Source: Paraburkholderia fungorum (lineage in GTDB: Bacteria > Pseudomonadota > Gammaproteobacteria > Burkholderiales > Burkholderiaceae). From it: a stretch of DNA of 64,000 nucleotides. This document shows, one piece after another, positions 9,228 to 18,778 of the stretch; within the stretch, counting starts at the first letter, position 1, and each line of letters opens with the position of its first letter. The notes beneath the pieces are model-generated. The model was not told the DNA's origin. It saw only the letters and a program-made list of their open reading frames with translations, and made no database searches. The stretch is taken from contig NZ_FNKP01000003.1 in assembly GCF_900099835.1 (NCBI RefSeq), positions 1,364,001-1,428,000 of the forward strand. The letters are read 5' to 3'. Position numbers and translations under genes: made by a program.

Positions 9228-10142
9228 ATGGCTCGACTGGAAATCAACCGATCTGGCGAACTGGAAGTGTTTGTACGGGTCATCGAATCGGGAGGCTTCT
9301 CCGCCGCCGCACGGGCTTGCGGGATGACGCCTTCCGCGGTCAGCAAACTAATCGCACGTCTGGAGCAACGTCTTGGCGCGCGCCTCGTGAACCGCTCCAC
9401 CCGCCAGTTGCAACTGACGCCCGAGGGCTGCGCATTCTATGAACGCGGCGTGCGTATCCTGTCCGATCTGGAAGAAGCCGAGCGCTGTGCGAGCGATCAC
9501 ACTGCCCCTCACGGCCGCCTGCGCGTGAATGCCAATGTACCTTTCGGCCATCACTTCCTGCTGCCGCTGACGCCAAAATTCCTGGAGTTGCATCCCGACG
9601 TGACGCTCGACATCGTGCTGACCGACGAAGTGATCGACATCATCGAGCAGCGTACCGATGTCGCCGTTCGCGCCGGTCCGCTCAAGAGTTCGAACCTCGT
9701 CGCGCGCAAGCTGGGCGACACTCGCATGCTGATCGTCGGTGCACCGGGCTACTTCGAGCGCCACGGTATGCCTGTTACACCGGAACAATTGCTCGCGCAC
9801 AATCGCCTTGGCGCAAACTATGTGCGAGCCAGTTCGGGATGGCCGCTGAGGCATGAGGGAAAGGACATCCAGGTGCCCGTGTCCGGTAACGCGCACGCCA
9901 GTGATGGCGAAGCTTTACGTCGGCTGGCTCTGGCTGGTCTGGGCCTGGCTCGTGTGGCGGCGTTTCAGGTACAGCGCGATATTACTGACGGCTCGCTGCT
10001 GCCGGTTCTTGAAGACTGCAATCCTGGCGACGTTGAGGATATTCATGCGGTCTATGTCGGCCAGGGTGGCTATATGCCGTTGCGCGTGCGTGCGTTTCTG
10101 GATTTTCTCGTGGAACACGTGGACACCAATGCGGGTTTGTAG
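9228..10142 (+). CDS. LysR-family transcriptional regulator
   Basis: 304 residues with a LysR winged helix-turn-helix at about residues 12-70 (GGFSAAARACGMTPSAVSKL, then RLGARLVNRSTRQLQLTPEG). An effector domain follows, with PLTPKFLELHPDVTLDIVLT and EQRTDVAVRAGPL. A GAGGGAATGCA stretch precedes the ATG. It is divergent from the exported SGNH esterase, and its promoter holds three TGAATTCAA boxes, so autoregulation and control of that esterase are likely. The effector is unknown. A second, broken LysR fragment lies immediately downstream on the other strand. Confidence 0.93.
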   Translation: MARLEINRSGELEVFVRVIESGGFSAAARACGMTPSAVSKLIARLEQRLGARLVNRSTRQLQLTPEGCAFYERGVRILSDLEEAERCASDHTAPHGRLRVNANVPFGHHFLLPLTPKFLELHPDVTLDIVLTDEVIDIIEQRTDVAVRAGPLKSSNLVARKLGDTRMLIVGAPGYFERHGMPVTPEQLLAHNRLGANYVRASSGWPLRHEGKDIQVPVSGNAHASDGEALRRLALAGLGLARVAAFQVQRDITDGSLLPVLEDCNPGDVEDIHAVYVGQGGYMPLRVRAFLDFLVEHVDTNAGL

Positions 10143-10154
10143 GCTCTGCAGTCA

Positions 10155-10370
10155 TTCGCTCGATGCCGATACACGGTCAACGGTTTCGCAATCAGATCGG
10201 CATCGCCCAGATCCCCTGTTCGGATTGCCAGGTCGAAGCCTTCGTCGATAAGGACTGACATCGCGATTGCTCAACTCCAGCTCGATGTGCACGAGGGGGA
10301 TACATCAATCGGCCAGGAGCGGACGTTGCCCACGCTCTCACGCAGACGTTCGAGCGTCTGCTTCACTCTG
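10155..10370 (-). pseudogene. Remnant of a LysR-family regulator (effector domain)
   Basis: Minus-strand translation gives VLIDEGFDLAIRTGDLGDAD followed by LIAKPL, a standard LysR effector-domain segment. The preceding piece, LVHIELELSNRDV, lies in a different frame, so a frameshift falls near 10260. A weaker upstream stretch (QTLERLRESVGNV) resembles the linker region. No HTH and no start codon remain. It is probably debris of a regulator once paired with a lost neighbour. Confidence 0.6.
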
Positions 10371-10518
10371 ATTACAGACCTTCCCTCGACGGTTGCGATC
10401 GTCGTGTCCTCCGCCGAAGCAGTCGATCTATTAAGTTTCGTTACCCCGGGCCGTTATCTAGCAGTTAGAAAGAAAATTGGACATCCAAATGCATCTGCTA
10501 TGCAACCGACAGTGTCAT

Positions 10519-11025
10519 ATGCGAGTTGCGAGAATCGTAACCGGATTGTCAATCTTGTTTGTGGCGGCAATCTGTCCGGCGCTTATGCCTCTGCAAGTTT
10601 TCGCTGAAAACACGCCCGCGAGCCATCCGTATTACCTCGACCCACTTTATTCGCAACTAGCCACGTGTATGGGCGGCGCCGAACTGGAGTTTGAATTGGC
10701 AAGGGAGCGGGCGGGGGGAATGACGTTGGATGCGCAGAAGCAACTACTGCCCGACGAGCTTTTGAAGAGCGCTCTTTTTCGCACATTTCTGGACCAGCTT
10801 TATGCAGCCGACGAGAACACGATTCCCGATATGCTACGAAAAAGAAACGGTTCCTGCGTATACAACATGGTCGGTATCTCGAGGAAGAAAGCGGAGACAT
10901 GTTACGAACGCGAACTGCGCCCGTTTTATTCGGTACTGCACGGCCCACATCCGGAAACTGTGAACCTCCAGGAGTCCCACAGCAAGTACTTGGCTTGCAT
11001 GAAGGATCCATCCCTGGATGAGTAG
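10519..11025 (+). CDS. Small exported protein of unknown function
   Basis: From the ATG at 10519 the product has 168 residues and starts with a clear signal peptide (MRVARIVTGLSILFVAAICP, cleavage near VFA-EN). ATG 10489 and TTG 10477 are upstream alternatives. The mature part is soluble and has four well-spaced cysteines (ATCMGG, GSCVYN, AETCYE, LACMKD), suggesting two disulfides in the periplasm. I recognise no family. It stands alone among decayed sequence. Its intact frame argues for a real gene, but with nothing to place it in a pathway. Confidence 0.55.
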   Translation: MRVARIVTGLSILFVAAICPALMPLQVFAENTPASHPYYLDPLYSQLATCMGGAELEFELARERAGGMTLDAQKQLLPDELLKSALFRTFLDQLYAADENTIPDMLRKRNGSCVYNMVGISRKKAETCYERELRPFYSVLHGPHPETVNLQESHSKYLACMKDPSLDE

Positions 11026-11555
11026 GCTCAGCATGTAACCCTACCTAAACCCGTCCGGAGCCATCTGGGCGAGAGATGATTCATGGTTATTCGCTGAAAG
11101 CGCAAGCCTGTTTATCCCCAGACTTGCCGTTACGAAGTGAAGCGTCGAAGCGCAATTTGAGGTTGAACTCGGTACGCCAACATTCATGAGAGAAATGAGA
11201 TGGAACGGGCGGCTGCTGTACTTCGGAACCAGCCGTTTGAATTGCTCAGCACCGAACGGCTGACGTGGGTCGATATGACTCATTCGCCCCGTGCATAAGC
11301 GGCCATCCGTTACCACCAAGGCGATCGGAAGAGGTCGACCACTCGGCTTATGACAGATGTGAGAGAGGAGCGGTGATAATCCTCCATTATCGCTGCCCCG
11401 GTATTGCGCGCGACTGTTTCGATTTTCTCAACAGGCAACGCTGATATCGGATTTCAGCGCGCGGCCGTGGGACATCACATTTTTCTCTCCAAGCCGTCGG
11501 GCCGCGTGACTCTGTATTCGTCTGGCGTGAGATTGACCGGCGATTCGATTACTTC
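11026..11555. other. Gene-free stretch containing a dispersed repeat
   Basis: No supported gene. Around 11269-11294 the sequence GTGGGTCGATATG...CATTCGCC matches a stretch near 20576-20602. On the minus strand both encode GRM(S/L)HIDP-like frames. This looks like a decayed or non-coding repeat rather than a gene. Confidence 0.4.
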
Positions 11556-11959
11556 TCACGCTATGTAGGTGGTTCGATTCCGCCTCGCCGCGGTAGTAAC
11601 GTCGCCAGGGCGGTTCAGCGCATCCTTTGGCGAAACCGGAAGTCCTTCATCATCGCTGATCCAGCCATTTGGGAAGTGAAACCATGCGGCAATCTTTCCG
11701 GAATCGGCGAGCGGAGCGAGCTCAGCAAGAATCTCGCGAACGACGAGTAGCGGCTCACAACACGAATCGAATTGATAAGCCGGGAAGTACTCGTGGTTGT
11801 TTATTTTTACACTGTAGATGCAGCCGTCATGCTTCCAGTCGCTTACTTGCTGCGAAGTGTCGGGAGATGAGTGTTCCGTTTCTCATTTATCTGCTCGGCA
11901 GTCAGCAATTCAGGGTGACCGGGCTCTGCAAGCCACGTTTTCAAAATGGGCGGCGTCAT
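11556..11959 (-). pseudogene. Frameshifted HTH/antitoxin-like gene
   Basis: Two minus-strand frames join into one coherent protein. From an ATG at 11959 it reads LAEPGHPELLTAEQINEKRN, a helix-turn-helix-like start. A shift near 11850 then leads into SQQVSDWKHDGCIYSVKINN, EYFPAYQFD, PLLVVREILAELAPLADSGK and AAWFHFPNGWISDDEGLPVS before a stop at 11556. An N-terminal DNA-binding segment followed by a (Y)PAYQFD motif and a WFxxPNGW helix is typical of small Xre/MbcA-like antitoxin-type proteins. The family name is from memory and not certain. No toxin partner is visible. One frameshift makes it a likely pseudogene. Confidence 0.45.
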
Positions 11960-12615
11960 TCCAAGGAGCCTTACGCTGGGGGTGTAGTGCGTTCGACTTG
12001 GTCAGGAACGCCTCGCGGAGGGGCAATAATGCCGGGATTCATTTTGGATTCCTTGCGATGCGCAAAGGAGAGACCTCACCGTTGCCGGTCCAGACAGGGT
12101 CCGGCGGGTGTCGTATGAAAATCGCTGCCAGGTCTTCACGGAAGCTTCCCGATGACGTCTTACGATTGACAGGTGAATGCGTGCGACGCAGGTTCATTTT
12201 TGCATAAGCTAACAAAAAAGTTAGGGGCTAATTTTTCAACAACATCGCGCACAAGTTTCATTTCCCCGTACGACTCGGTCGAAGTTCAATTTCCGTTGAG
12301 CCAAGTGATAAGAGGTGTCGAATTATCGGAAAATCTCGCTGCATGATCGCTTCCACATGTGGTTTGAGCATATATAACAGCTATATTGCCAAGAATACTT
12401 ATCCTAATAGCGCGGAATTTTGAGAACTTGCGATGGATTTTGGTGCGCTCACGCAAGGAAAGGTGTGTCTAAACGGCAAGCAAAGTTGTGTCTATCGGTT
12501 CAGGATTATCTTTATAGTCGTATGGTGAGTCGTGTTTTCACGGCAAACCCGATCGCGCGGACGACAGGGTTTGCCATCGGGTTCCGGCTAGGTATCGTCG
12601 CTGCCAGTGCGTTCT
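11960..12615. other. Gene-free, AT-richer stretch
   Basis: I see no gene here. The segment 12190-12420 is distinctly AT-rich for this genome. It lies between a frameshifted antitoxin-like gene and IS6 debris, consistent with an old insertion region. Confidence 0.3.
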
Positions 12616-13247
12616 ATCTCCGCTCGATGTGATCCTGACTTGCGTGCGCTGATAGTTTACCTATCTGCTGAACCTGCATGATCTGAAGGAGATGATGGCG
12701 AAGCACTGAGTCTCGGTCGATCAGGGCCATCAAGCTGCCGGTACTGGAGAAAGCGTTTCGCCTACGCAAACGACTGGTTGGCAAGAGCTGGCGCCTGGAC
12801 GAGACGTACTTCCGGGTCAAGGGGGAATGGCCGCATCTTTTCCGTGTCGTCGACAAGGACACTAATACCGTTGACTTTCTGCTGCGCGCCCATCGGAGCG
12901 CCCTGCGACCTGGCGTTACTTTGAGAAGGCGATCACTCGTAATTGAGTGTCCGAAACGGTAACCATTGACAAAAGCGGTGCCAATCTCGCGGCTCCCGAA
13001 GCAATCAGTGCCGATCGTGAAGCCCATCAATATCCGCCCGTCAGATATCTCAACAACGTAGTCGAGCAGGACCATCTGGCAATCAAGCGACGCACGCGGC
13101 CCATGTTGGGCTTCAAGAGGTTCCGCTGTGCGCGGATCTTGCTGGTCCGCATCGAACTGATGCATATGATCGCCAGAGGGCAGATGCAGTGCGCCCCCGA
13201 AAAAACCACTCGTCCGCCGCCGATCAATTCTATTACCTTGCAGCATA
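12616..13247 (+). mobile_element. Degenerate IS6-family transposase
   Basis: Plus-strand fragments in several frames rebuild an IS6/IS26-type transposase. The pieces are LNLHDLKEMMAKH (N-terminal), LVGKSWRLDETYFRVKGEWP (first catalytic Asp), VDKDTNTVDFLLRAHR, SETVTIDKSGANLAA (second Asp), YLNNVVEQDHLAIKRRTRPM (catalytic Glu region), and the terminal ADQFYYLAA before TAA at 13245-13247. At least two frameshifts and in-frame stops interrupt it, so it is inactive. Terminal inverted repeats were not located. Confidence 0.8.
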
Positions 13248-13344
13248 AGCAATACTTCGCATATCAATATCGAGTGCCCCTCGAGCCTTACTACGGCAAA
13301 GCTCTTTTGCGTCCGCACTACTGGTGCGATCGCGCTTACTCCGC

Positions 13345-14259
13345 CTACACCAGCCAGTCTGCGATCCTGATTCGCGCGTAGTGGTCGACCAGCAGCGCGG
13401 CAAACAGCAGCGCGAGGTAGATGATCGAATGCTGGAACGCCTTGCGCGCGAACGCATCGGAATAGCGCGTGTAGAGCTTCCACGCATAGCCGACGAACAC
13501 CGCGCCGAGCGACACCGCGACTACCAGATACAGCACGTCGCTCATCCCCGAGATGAACGGCAGCAGCGTAACGGGGAACAGCACGATTGAATACAGCAGA
13601 ATGTGCAGACGCGTGTACGCCTCGCCGTGCGTATTCGGCAGCATCGGCAGCCCGGATTTCGCGTATTCCTTGCGCCGGTACAGCGCCAGCGCCCAGAAAT
13701 GCGGGGGCGTCCACACGAAAATGATCAGCACGAGGATCCACGCGTCGCCGGGCACGTGACCGGTGACGGCGGCCCAGCCGAGCGCCGGCGGCATCGCGCC
13801 CGAGGCGCCGCCTATCACGATGTTCTGCGGCGTCGCTGGTTTCAGGAAGATCGTGTAGATCACCGCATAGCCGATGAAGGTGGCAAGCGTGAGCCACATC
13901 GTCAATGCATTGGTGAACGTGCAGAGGGTCCAGACACCGAGCGCGCCAAGCACGAACGCGAACGTCAGGATGCGCAGCCGCGAGATTTCGCCGCGCGCCG
14001 AGGGACGCCGTGCGGTGCGCGCCATCTTCGCGTCGATCTTCTGTTCGATCAGGCAGTTCAGCGCGAATGCCGCGGCCGACAGCAGCCAGATGCCTACGGT
14101 GCCGCCGAGCAGAACTGGCCATGGCACCAAGCCGGGCGTCGCGAGGAACATGCCGATCACAGCGCAAAACACCGCGAGGCAGGTGACACGCGGCTTGGTC
14201 AGCGCGACGTATTGGGACAGTGGCGTGCCGCTGCGGGCATCGAGCGTGGTGGTGTTCAT
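13345..14259 (-). CDS. ctaB: Protohaem IX farnesyltransferase (haem O synthase)
   Basis: 304 residues from the ATG at 14259; longer frames run into the divergent promoter. It is a UbiA-family polyprenyltransferase with about nine membrane helices. It adds a farnesyl group to haem B to make the haem O needed by bo3 oxidase. The prenyl-diphosphate binding region is [19 protein letters not shown] at about residue 88, and a second conserved loop holds [20 protein letters not shown]. It is divergent from cyoABCD, with 496 bp between starts, instead of being the last gene of that operon as cyoE is in E. coli. Confidence 0.93.
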   Translation of the reverse strand: MNTTTLDARSGTPLSQYVALTKPRVTCLAVFCAVIGMFLATPGLVPWPVLLGGTVGIWLLSAAAFALNCLIEQKIDAKMARTARRPSARGEISRLRILTFAFVLGALGVWTLCTFTNALTMWLTLATFIGYAVIYTIFLKPATPQNIVIGGASGAMPPALGWAAVTGHVPGDAWILVLIIFVWTPPHFWALALYRRKEYAKSGLPMLPNTHGEAYTRLHILLYSIVLFPVTLLPFISGMSDVLYLVVAVSLGAVFVGYAWKLYTRYSDAFARKAFQHSIIYLALLFAALLVDHYARIRIADWLV

Positions 14260-14468
14260 GGATCGCCAACGCAGCGAGCCGCCGCCGTGGTCCCGCCGGA
14301 GTTTCTCCGCAGCGCCGCGCGGAGCGGCAGCGCGGCCCGAACGGGCGCCGCAATCGGAGCGGACATCTGGATGGATCGACGGTCGATGCCCGGTCGCGTT
14401 CTCGTTGTAAATGAAATGCGCACGATACTGCCGTAACGCCCTACAACGAAAGAGCCATTTTCGCGAGA

Positions 14469-14535
14469 GTTTGCGCCTGCGCAAACGAAGCGCACGCATT
14501 GTTTCCCTGACACTGCGAAACAGTATTTAACTGTT
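14469..14535. promoter_or_regulatory. Two inverted repeats in the ctaB-cyoA divergent region
   Basis: GTTTGCGC-CT-GCGCAAAC (14469-14486) is a perfect 8-bp-arm palindrome, and AACAGT-ATTTA-ACTGTT (14519-14535) has perfect 6-bp arms. Both lie about midway in the 496-bp gap between ctaB and cyoA and are candidate operators for oxygen- or redox-responsive control. I cannot assign a regulator. The rest of the gap shows no gene. Confidence 0.45.
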
Positions 14536-14755
14536 GTTCCTGTGCGTCGCCACTTCTCCATATCGCTGTCGGGCTCGGCCCGCTCTTCGCCTTGTTGATT
14601 TCCTGGGCCTTTATCAAGTGTGCTGCGGCGCAATGTCGCAGCCGATTCGCTTGACCCTGATTCCTTGATTATCCGCAAAGTCGATTCCTTAGCCGAGCCC
14701 CTAAGATTCGGTCGTTGTTGGGGTTTGACCACCTGATCTAAAGAAGGAGAGCGAT

Positions 14756-15658
14756 GTGGAGGCCAGGGAAATGAAGAAGCGGATCCTTCATAGGGCATCG
14801 AGCCTGATTCGCTTCGCACCGTTGATGATGTTATCGGGGTGCAAGCTGGAACTGCTCGATCCGAAGGGCAGTATAGGCATGGCCGAGAAGCAGTTGATCG
14901 CAACGTCCACGTGGGCAATGCTGATCGTGGTGATTCCGGTGATCCTGCTCACGTTGCTGTTTGCGTGGCGTTACCGGGCGAGCAATACAGAGGCCGAGTA
15001 CCGGCCCAAATGGGCGCACTCGACCCTCATCGAAGTGGTGATCTGGACGATTCCGAGCCTGATCATTCTGTTCCTCGCCATTCTGACGTGGAAAACGACA
15101 CACGAGCTGGATCCGTACAAGCCGCTCGCATCCGAAGTGAAACCGATCAACGTCGAGGTCGTGGCGCTCGATTGGAAATGGCTGTTCATTTACCCGGACC
15201 TGGGCATTGCGACCGTCAACCAGCTCGCGTTCCCGGTCGACACGCCGGTCAATTTCACGATCACGTCGGACTCTGTGATGAATTCGTTCTTCATTCCGCA
15301 ACTCGGCACGCAGGTCTACGCGATGGCAGGGATGCAAACGCGTCTGCATCTGGACGCAAACGAGCCCGGCGACTTTGCCGGCATGTCGGCGAATTTCAGC
15401 GGCAAGGGCTTTTCCGACATGAAGTTCCGCGCGCTGGCGAAGTCACCGGCCGATTTCGCCGCCTGGGTAGCGCAGGTTCGTGCATCGAAGGACAACCTCG
15501 ACATGAATCGCTACAGCGTCATGTCGGAGCCGGAAGAGAAGGCGACGGTCGGCTATTTCTCGTCGGTCGACCCGAAGCTGTTTCATAACATCATCGCTCG
15601 CTACAACAATGGCCACGTCATGGATCCCAAAGACGCCATTTGCGCAGTGAAGGGGTAA
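14756..15658 (+). CDS. cyoA: Cytochrome bo3 ubiquinol oxidase subunit II
   Basis: 300 residues. I chose the GTG start at 14756 because AAGGAG sits 6 bp upstream. An out-of-frame ATG overlaps it at 14754, and an in-frame ATG follows at 14771. The N-terminus is a lipoprotein signal (lipobox LSGC at about residues 21-24), then two membrane helices and a periplasmic cupredoxin domain (LDWKWLFIYPDLGIATVNQL, IPQLGTQVYAMAGMQTRL). The CuA ligands of cytochrome c oxidases are absent, as expected for a quinol oxidase. It is the first gene of cyoABCD, 3 bp before cyoB. Confidence 0.95.
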   Translation: MEAREMKKRILHRASSLIRFAPLMMLSGCKLELLDPKGSIGMAEKQLIATSTWAMLIVVIPVILLTLLFAWRYRASNTEAEYRPKWAHSTLIEVVIWTIPSLIILFLAILTWKTTHELDPYKPLASEVKPINVEVVALDWKWLFIYPDLGIATVNQLAFPVDTPVNFTITSDSVMNSFFIPQLGTQVYAMAGMQTRLHLDANEPGDFAGMSANFSGKGFSDMKFRALAKSPADFAAWVAQVRASKDNLDMNRYSVMSEPEEKATVGYFSSVDPKLFHNIIARYNNGHVMDPKDAICAVKG

Positions 15659-15661
15659 GGT

Positions 15662-17650
15662 ATGTTCGGAAAACTTTCACTCGACTCGATTCCGTATCAC
15701 GAGCCGATCATCATGATCACGGCGGCAGTGATCGCCGTGGTCGGCTTGTCGGTACTGGGTCTGATTACCTATTTCGGCAAATGGCGTTACCTGTGGGCCG
15801 AATGGCTCACATCAGTCGATCACAAGCGCATCGGCGTCATGTACATCGTGGTGGCGCTCATCATGCTGGTGCGCGGGTTCGCCGACGCGGTGATGATGCG
15901 CACGCAGCTCGCGCTGGCGATGGACTCGCCCGGCTATCTGCCGCCGCATCACTATGACCAGATCTTCACGGCGCACGGCGTCATCATGATCTTCTTCATG
16001 GCGATGGCGTTCATGGTCGGTCTGTTCAATCTGATAGTGCCGTTGCAGATCGGCACGCGCGACGTCGCATTCCCGTTCCTCAATTCTTTGAGCTTCTGGA
16101 TGACGGCGATCAGCGCGGTCCTGATCAACATCTCGCTTGTGATCGGCGAATTCGCGCAGGTCGGCTGGCTCGCGTATCCGCCGCTGTCGGAGTTGCAGTT
16201 CAGTCCGGGCGTCGGCATGGACTACTACCTGTGGAGTCTGCAGCTCTCGGGGGTCGGCACGCTGCTCACCGGCATCAACTTCTTCGTCACCATCGTCAAG
16301 CTGCGCGCGCCGGGCATGACGTGGATGAAGCTACCCGTGTTCACGTGGACCGCGCTGTGCTCGAACGTGCTGATCATGGCCACGTTCCCAATCCTCGCGC
16401 TGACGCTGGCGCTGCTCGGTCTCGACCGTTACCTCGGCATGCACTTCTTCACGAATGACGCCGGCGGCAACGCGATGCTGTACCTGAACCTGATCTGGGC
16501 CTGGGGCCACCCCGAGGTGTACATCCTCGTGCTGCCCGCGTTCGGCATCTATTCGGAAGTGGTAGCGACGTTCGCGAAGAAGCCGTTGTTCGGCTACAAG
16601 ACGATGGTCTATGCGTCGTGCGCGATCATGGTTCTGTCGCTGCTGGTCTGGCTGCACCACTTCTTCACGATGGGCTCGGGCGCCGACGTCAATGCGTTCT
16701 TCGGTATAGCGACGATGGTGATCGCCATCCCGACTGGTGTGAAGGTGTTCAACTGGCTGTTCACGATCTACAAGGGCCGTCTGCAATTCACCGCGCCTGT
16801 CTTGTGGACGATCGGCTTCATGGTCACCTTCGTGATCGGCGGCATGACCGGCGTGATGATGGCGATTCCCGGTGCGGACTTCGTACTGCACAACTCGCTG
16901 TTCCTCGTTGCTCACTTCCATAACGTGATCATCGGCGGCGTGGTGTTCGGCTATCTGGCCGGTTTCGTGTTCTGGTTCCCGAAAGTATTCGGTTTCAAGC
17001 TCAACGAAAAACTCGGCAAGCGTGCGTTCTGGTTCTGGTTCGTCGGCTTCTACTTTGCGTTCATGCCGCTGTACGTGCTGGGTTTCATGGGGGCCACGCG
17101 TCGTCTGAATCACTATGACAATCCCGCATGGCAGCCCTTCATGATCGTCGCCGCGTTGGGTGCCGCGCTGATCGCAATCGGCGTCGTGTTTCAGGTGCTG
17201 CAACTGATCGTTAGTATCCGCGATCGCAACAAGCCGGAAAATCGCGCCTTCAGCGGCGATCCGTGGGACGGCCGCACCCTCGAATGGTCGACCAGCTCGC
17301 CGCCGCCGCCGTACAACTTCGCGATCATTCCGCAAGTGCATACTCTCGACGCGTTCGCCGACATGAAGGAGCGCGGCACGCATCGGCAGAAGGCGCCGGT
17401 GTACCGCGACATCCATATGCCGTCGAATACCAGCGCGGGCTTCTTTATTGCGGTGTTCAGCCTCGTGCTCGGGTTTGCAGCGGTGTGGCATATCTGGTGG
17501 CTCGCGATCGTCGGCATTGTAGGGGTATTCGCGACGCTGATCGGGTATAGCTTCCGCGAGAACGACGGCTACTACATTTCGGCCGAAGAGGTCCGGCAGA
17601 TCGAAGAGCGGCATGCCGCACGCACCGAGACCGAACTGGAGAACGCGTGA
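15662..17650 (+). CDS. cyoB: Cytochrome bo3 ubiquinol oxidase subunit I
   Basis: 662 residues against 663 in E. coli. This is the haem-copper catalytic subunit, reducing oxygen to water and pumping protons. Visible hallmarks are the low-spin haem ligand region [19 protein letters not shown], the active-site His-Tyr segment [20 protein letters not shown], the CuB histidine pair [11 protein letters not shown], and the high/low-spin haem ligand segment [20 protein letters not shown]. The stop TGA overlaps the ATG of cyoC (TGATG at 17648-17652), so translation of the two is coupled. Confidence 0.97.
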   Translation: MFGKLSLDSIPYHEPIIMITAAVIAVVGLSVLGLITYFGKWRYLWAEWLTSVDHKRIGVMYIVVALIMLVRGFADAVMMRTQLALAMDSPGYLPPHHYDQIFTAHGVIMIFFMAMAFMVGLFNLIVPLQIGTRDVAFPFLNSLSFWMTAISAVLINISLVIGEFAQVGWLAYPPLSELQFSPGVGMDYYLWSLQLSGVGTLLTGINFFVTIVKLRAPGMTWMKLPVFTWTALCSNVLIMATFPILALTLALLGLDRYLGMHFFTNDAGGNAMLYLNLIWAWGHPEVYILVLPAFGIYSEVVATFAKKPLFGYKTMVYASCAIMVLSLLVWLHHFFTMGSGADVNAFFGIATMVIAIPTGVKVFNWLFTIYKGRLQFTAPVLWTIGFMVTFVIGGMTGVMMAIPGADFVLHNSLFLVAHFHNVIIGGVVFGYLAGFVFWFPKVFGFKLNEKLGKRAFWFWFVGFYFAFMPLYVLGFMGATRRLNHYDNPAWQPFMIVAALGAALIAIGVVFQVLQLIVSIRDRNKPENRAFSGDPWDGRTLEWSTSSPPPPYNFAIIPQVHTLDAFADMKERGTHRQKAPVYRDIHMPSNTSAGFFIAVFSLVLGFAAVWHIWWLAIVGIVGVFATLIGYSFRENDGYYISAEEVRQIEERHAARTETELENA

Positions 17651-18258
17651 TGCTACAAACTACTTTAGTTGCCGATCCGCATCATCATGACGCGGACCAC
17701 GTCCCCTCGCAGTCGGTGTTCGGTTTCTGGGTCTACCTGATGACCGATTGCATTGTGTTCGCGTCGCTGTTCGCGGTGTTCGCGGTGATGAGCCATCAGT
17801 TTGCGGGCGGTCCCACCGGGAAGGATCTGTTCGATATCCCCGGCGTCGCGCTCGAAACCGCGGCGCTGCTGTTGAGCAGCATCACGTATGGCTTTGCGAT
17901 GCTCGGCGCGCACAAGGGCAAGAAGGGCGCGTTGCTCGGTTGGCTGCTCGTGACGTTCCTGCTGGGAGCGTCGTTTCTCGTGATGGAACTGCGCGAATTC
18001 GCGCATCTGATCGGAGAAGGCGCGGGTCCTGGACGCAGTGCGTTTCTGTCGTCGTTCTTTACGCTGGTCGCGACACACGGGCTGCACGTGACGTTCGGCC
18101 TGATCTGGATGGTGGTGTTGGCCGTGCAGGCCATCCGCGCGCCGGCGCTCGGCGAGCGCGAGCTGCGACGTCTAACCTGCCTGAGCATGTTCTGGCATTT
18201 TCTGGACGTCATCTGGATCTGCGTGTTCACCTTTGTCTATCTTGCGAGTGTGATCTAA
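17650..18258 (+). CDS. cyoC: Cytochrome bo3 ubiquinol oxidase subunit III
   Basis: 202 residues from the ATG at 17650, which overlaps the cyoB stop; a GTG one codon upstream is less likely. Five hydrophobic helices are visible, with the subunit III signatures FWVYLMTDCIVFASLFAVF near the start, ATHGLHVTFGLIWM in helix IV, and a WHFLDVIWICVFTFVYL terminus. It stabilises the bo3 complex in the inner membrane. A histidine-rich N-terminus (HHHDADH) precedes the first helix. cyoD starts directly after the stop codon. Confidence 0.95.
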   Translation: MLQTTLVADPHHHDADHVPSQSVFGFWVYLMTDCIVFASLFAVFAVMSHQFAGGPTGKDLFDIPGVALETAALLLSSITYGFAMLGAHKGKKGALLGWLLVTFLLGASFLVMELREFAHLIGEGAGPGRSAFLSSFFTLVATHGLHVTFGLIWMVVLAVQAIRAPALGERELRRLTCLSMFWHFLDVIWICVFTFVYLASVI

Positions 18259-18591
18259 ATGGCACAACACCTTGCTTCTCATGCAGGCGAGAGCCACGGC
18301 AGCGTCGGCAGCTATATCGTCGGTTTCGTGCTGTCGGTGATCCTGACGGCCGCCGCGTTCGTCCTCGCGACGAACGGCGTGCTGACTGGCAATCATGCGC
18401 TGCTCGCGATCGCCGGCCTCGCGCTCGTTCAGATCGTCGTACACCTGGTGTTCTTCCTGCACATGAATAGTTCGTCCGCACAGCGATGGAACGTTACGGC
18501 ATTCGGCTTTACGGTATTGACTGCGGTGATCCTGATCGGCGGGACGCTGTGGGTGATGCATAACGTCGCGATGAACATGATGTCGCGCTAA
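18259..18591 (+). CDS. cyoD: Cytochrome bo3 ubiquinol oxidase subunit IV
   Basis: 110 residues against 109 in E. coli, starting immediately after the cyoC stop. There are three hydrophobic helices, with the family pattern SYIVGFVLSVILTAAAFVLA near the start and LVQIVVHLVFFLHMN in the middle. This small subunit helps assemble the CuB site. It is the last gene of the operon, and no cyoE follows because ctaB lies upstream in the opposite direction. Confidence 0.95.
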   Translation: MAQHLASHAGESHGSVGSYIVGFVLSVILTAAAFVLATNGVLTGNHALLAIAGLALVQIVVHLVFFLHMNSSSAQRWNVTAFGFTVLTAVILIGGTLWVMHNVAMNMMSR

Positions 18592-18597
18592 TCGCAA

Positions 18598-18629
18598 GGG
18601 GGTTCTCCGCTAGAAGTGGCCCCCGTTTT
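18598..18629 (+). terminator. Weak candidate terminator after cyoD
   Basis: GGGGG (18598-18602) can pair with CCCCC (18620-18624), followed by GTTTT, 7 bp after the cyoD stop. The stem is short and the loop large (17 nt), so this is tentative. The stretch to 18748 holds no gene and looks like IS-end sequence. Confidence 0.3.
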
Positions 18630-18748
18630 CCTTGGCCGGGATGAACTGATCCCGCAAAGTTGGACAGCTTGGGGGCGGCTAGGCCGTTTGGGGCTGATTC
18701 GCTTCAGTTTCCCAGGCCTATTGCAATGTTAGTGTCGTGTCCTTCATG

Positions 18749-18773
18749 AGCCTTCGGTTATAGACCGAAGGCT
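18749..18773. repeat. Perfect 10-bp stem hairpin
   Basis: AGCCTTCGGT-TATAG-ACCGAAGGCT is a perfect inverted repeat with a 5-nt loop, next to the end of an IS3 remnant. There is no T-run, so it is more likely an IS-associated or intergenic hairpin than a rho-independent terminator. Confidence 0.5.
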
Positions 18774-18778
18774 GTGCT

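Noticed and set aside
13345..14499. A 384-codon frame for ctaB with an Arg-rich N-terminal extension
   Set aside because: The first ~80 codons run through the ctaB-cyoA promoter and do not resemble UbiA-family N-termini. The ATG at 14259 gives the normal length.
16331..17614. 427-codon minus-strand frame opposite cyoB
   Set aside because: It is His/Arg/Glu-rich shadow sequence of a highly conserved gene on the other strand, a usual artefact in high-GC DNA.
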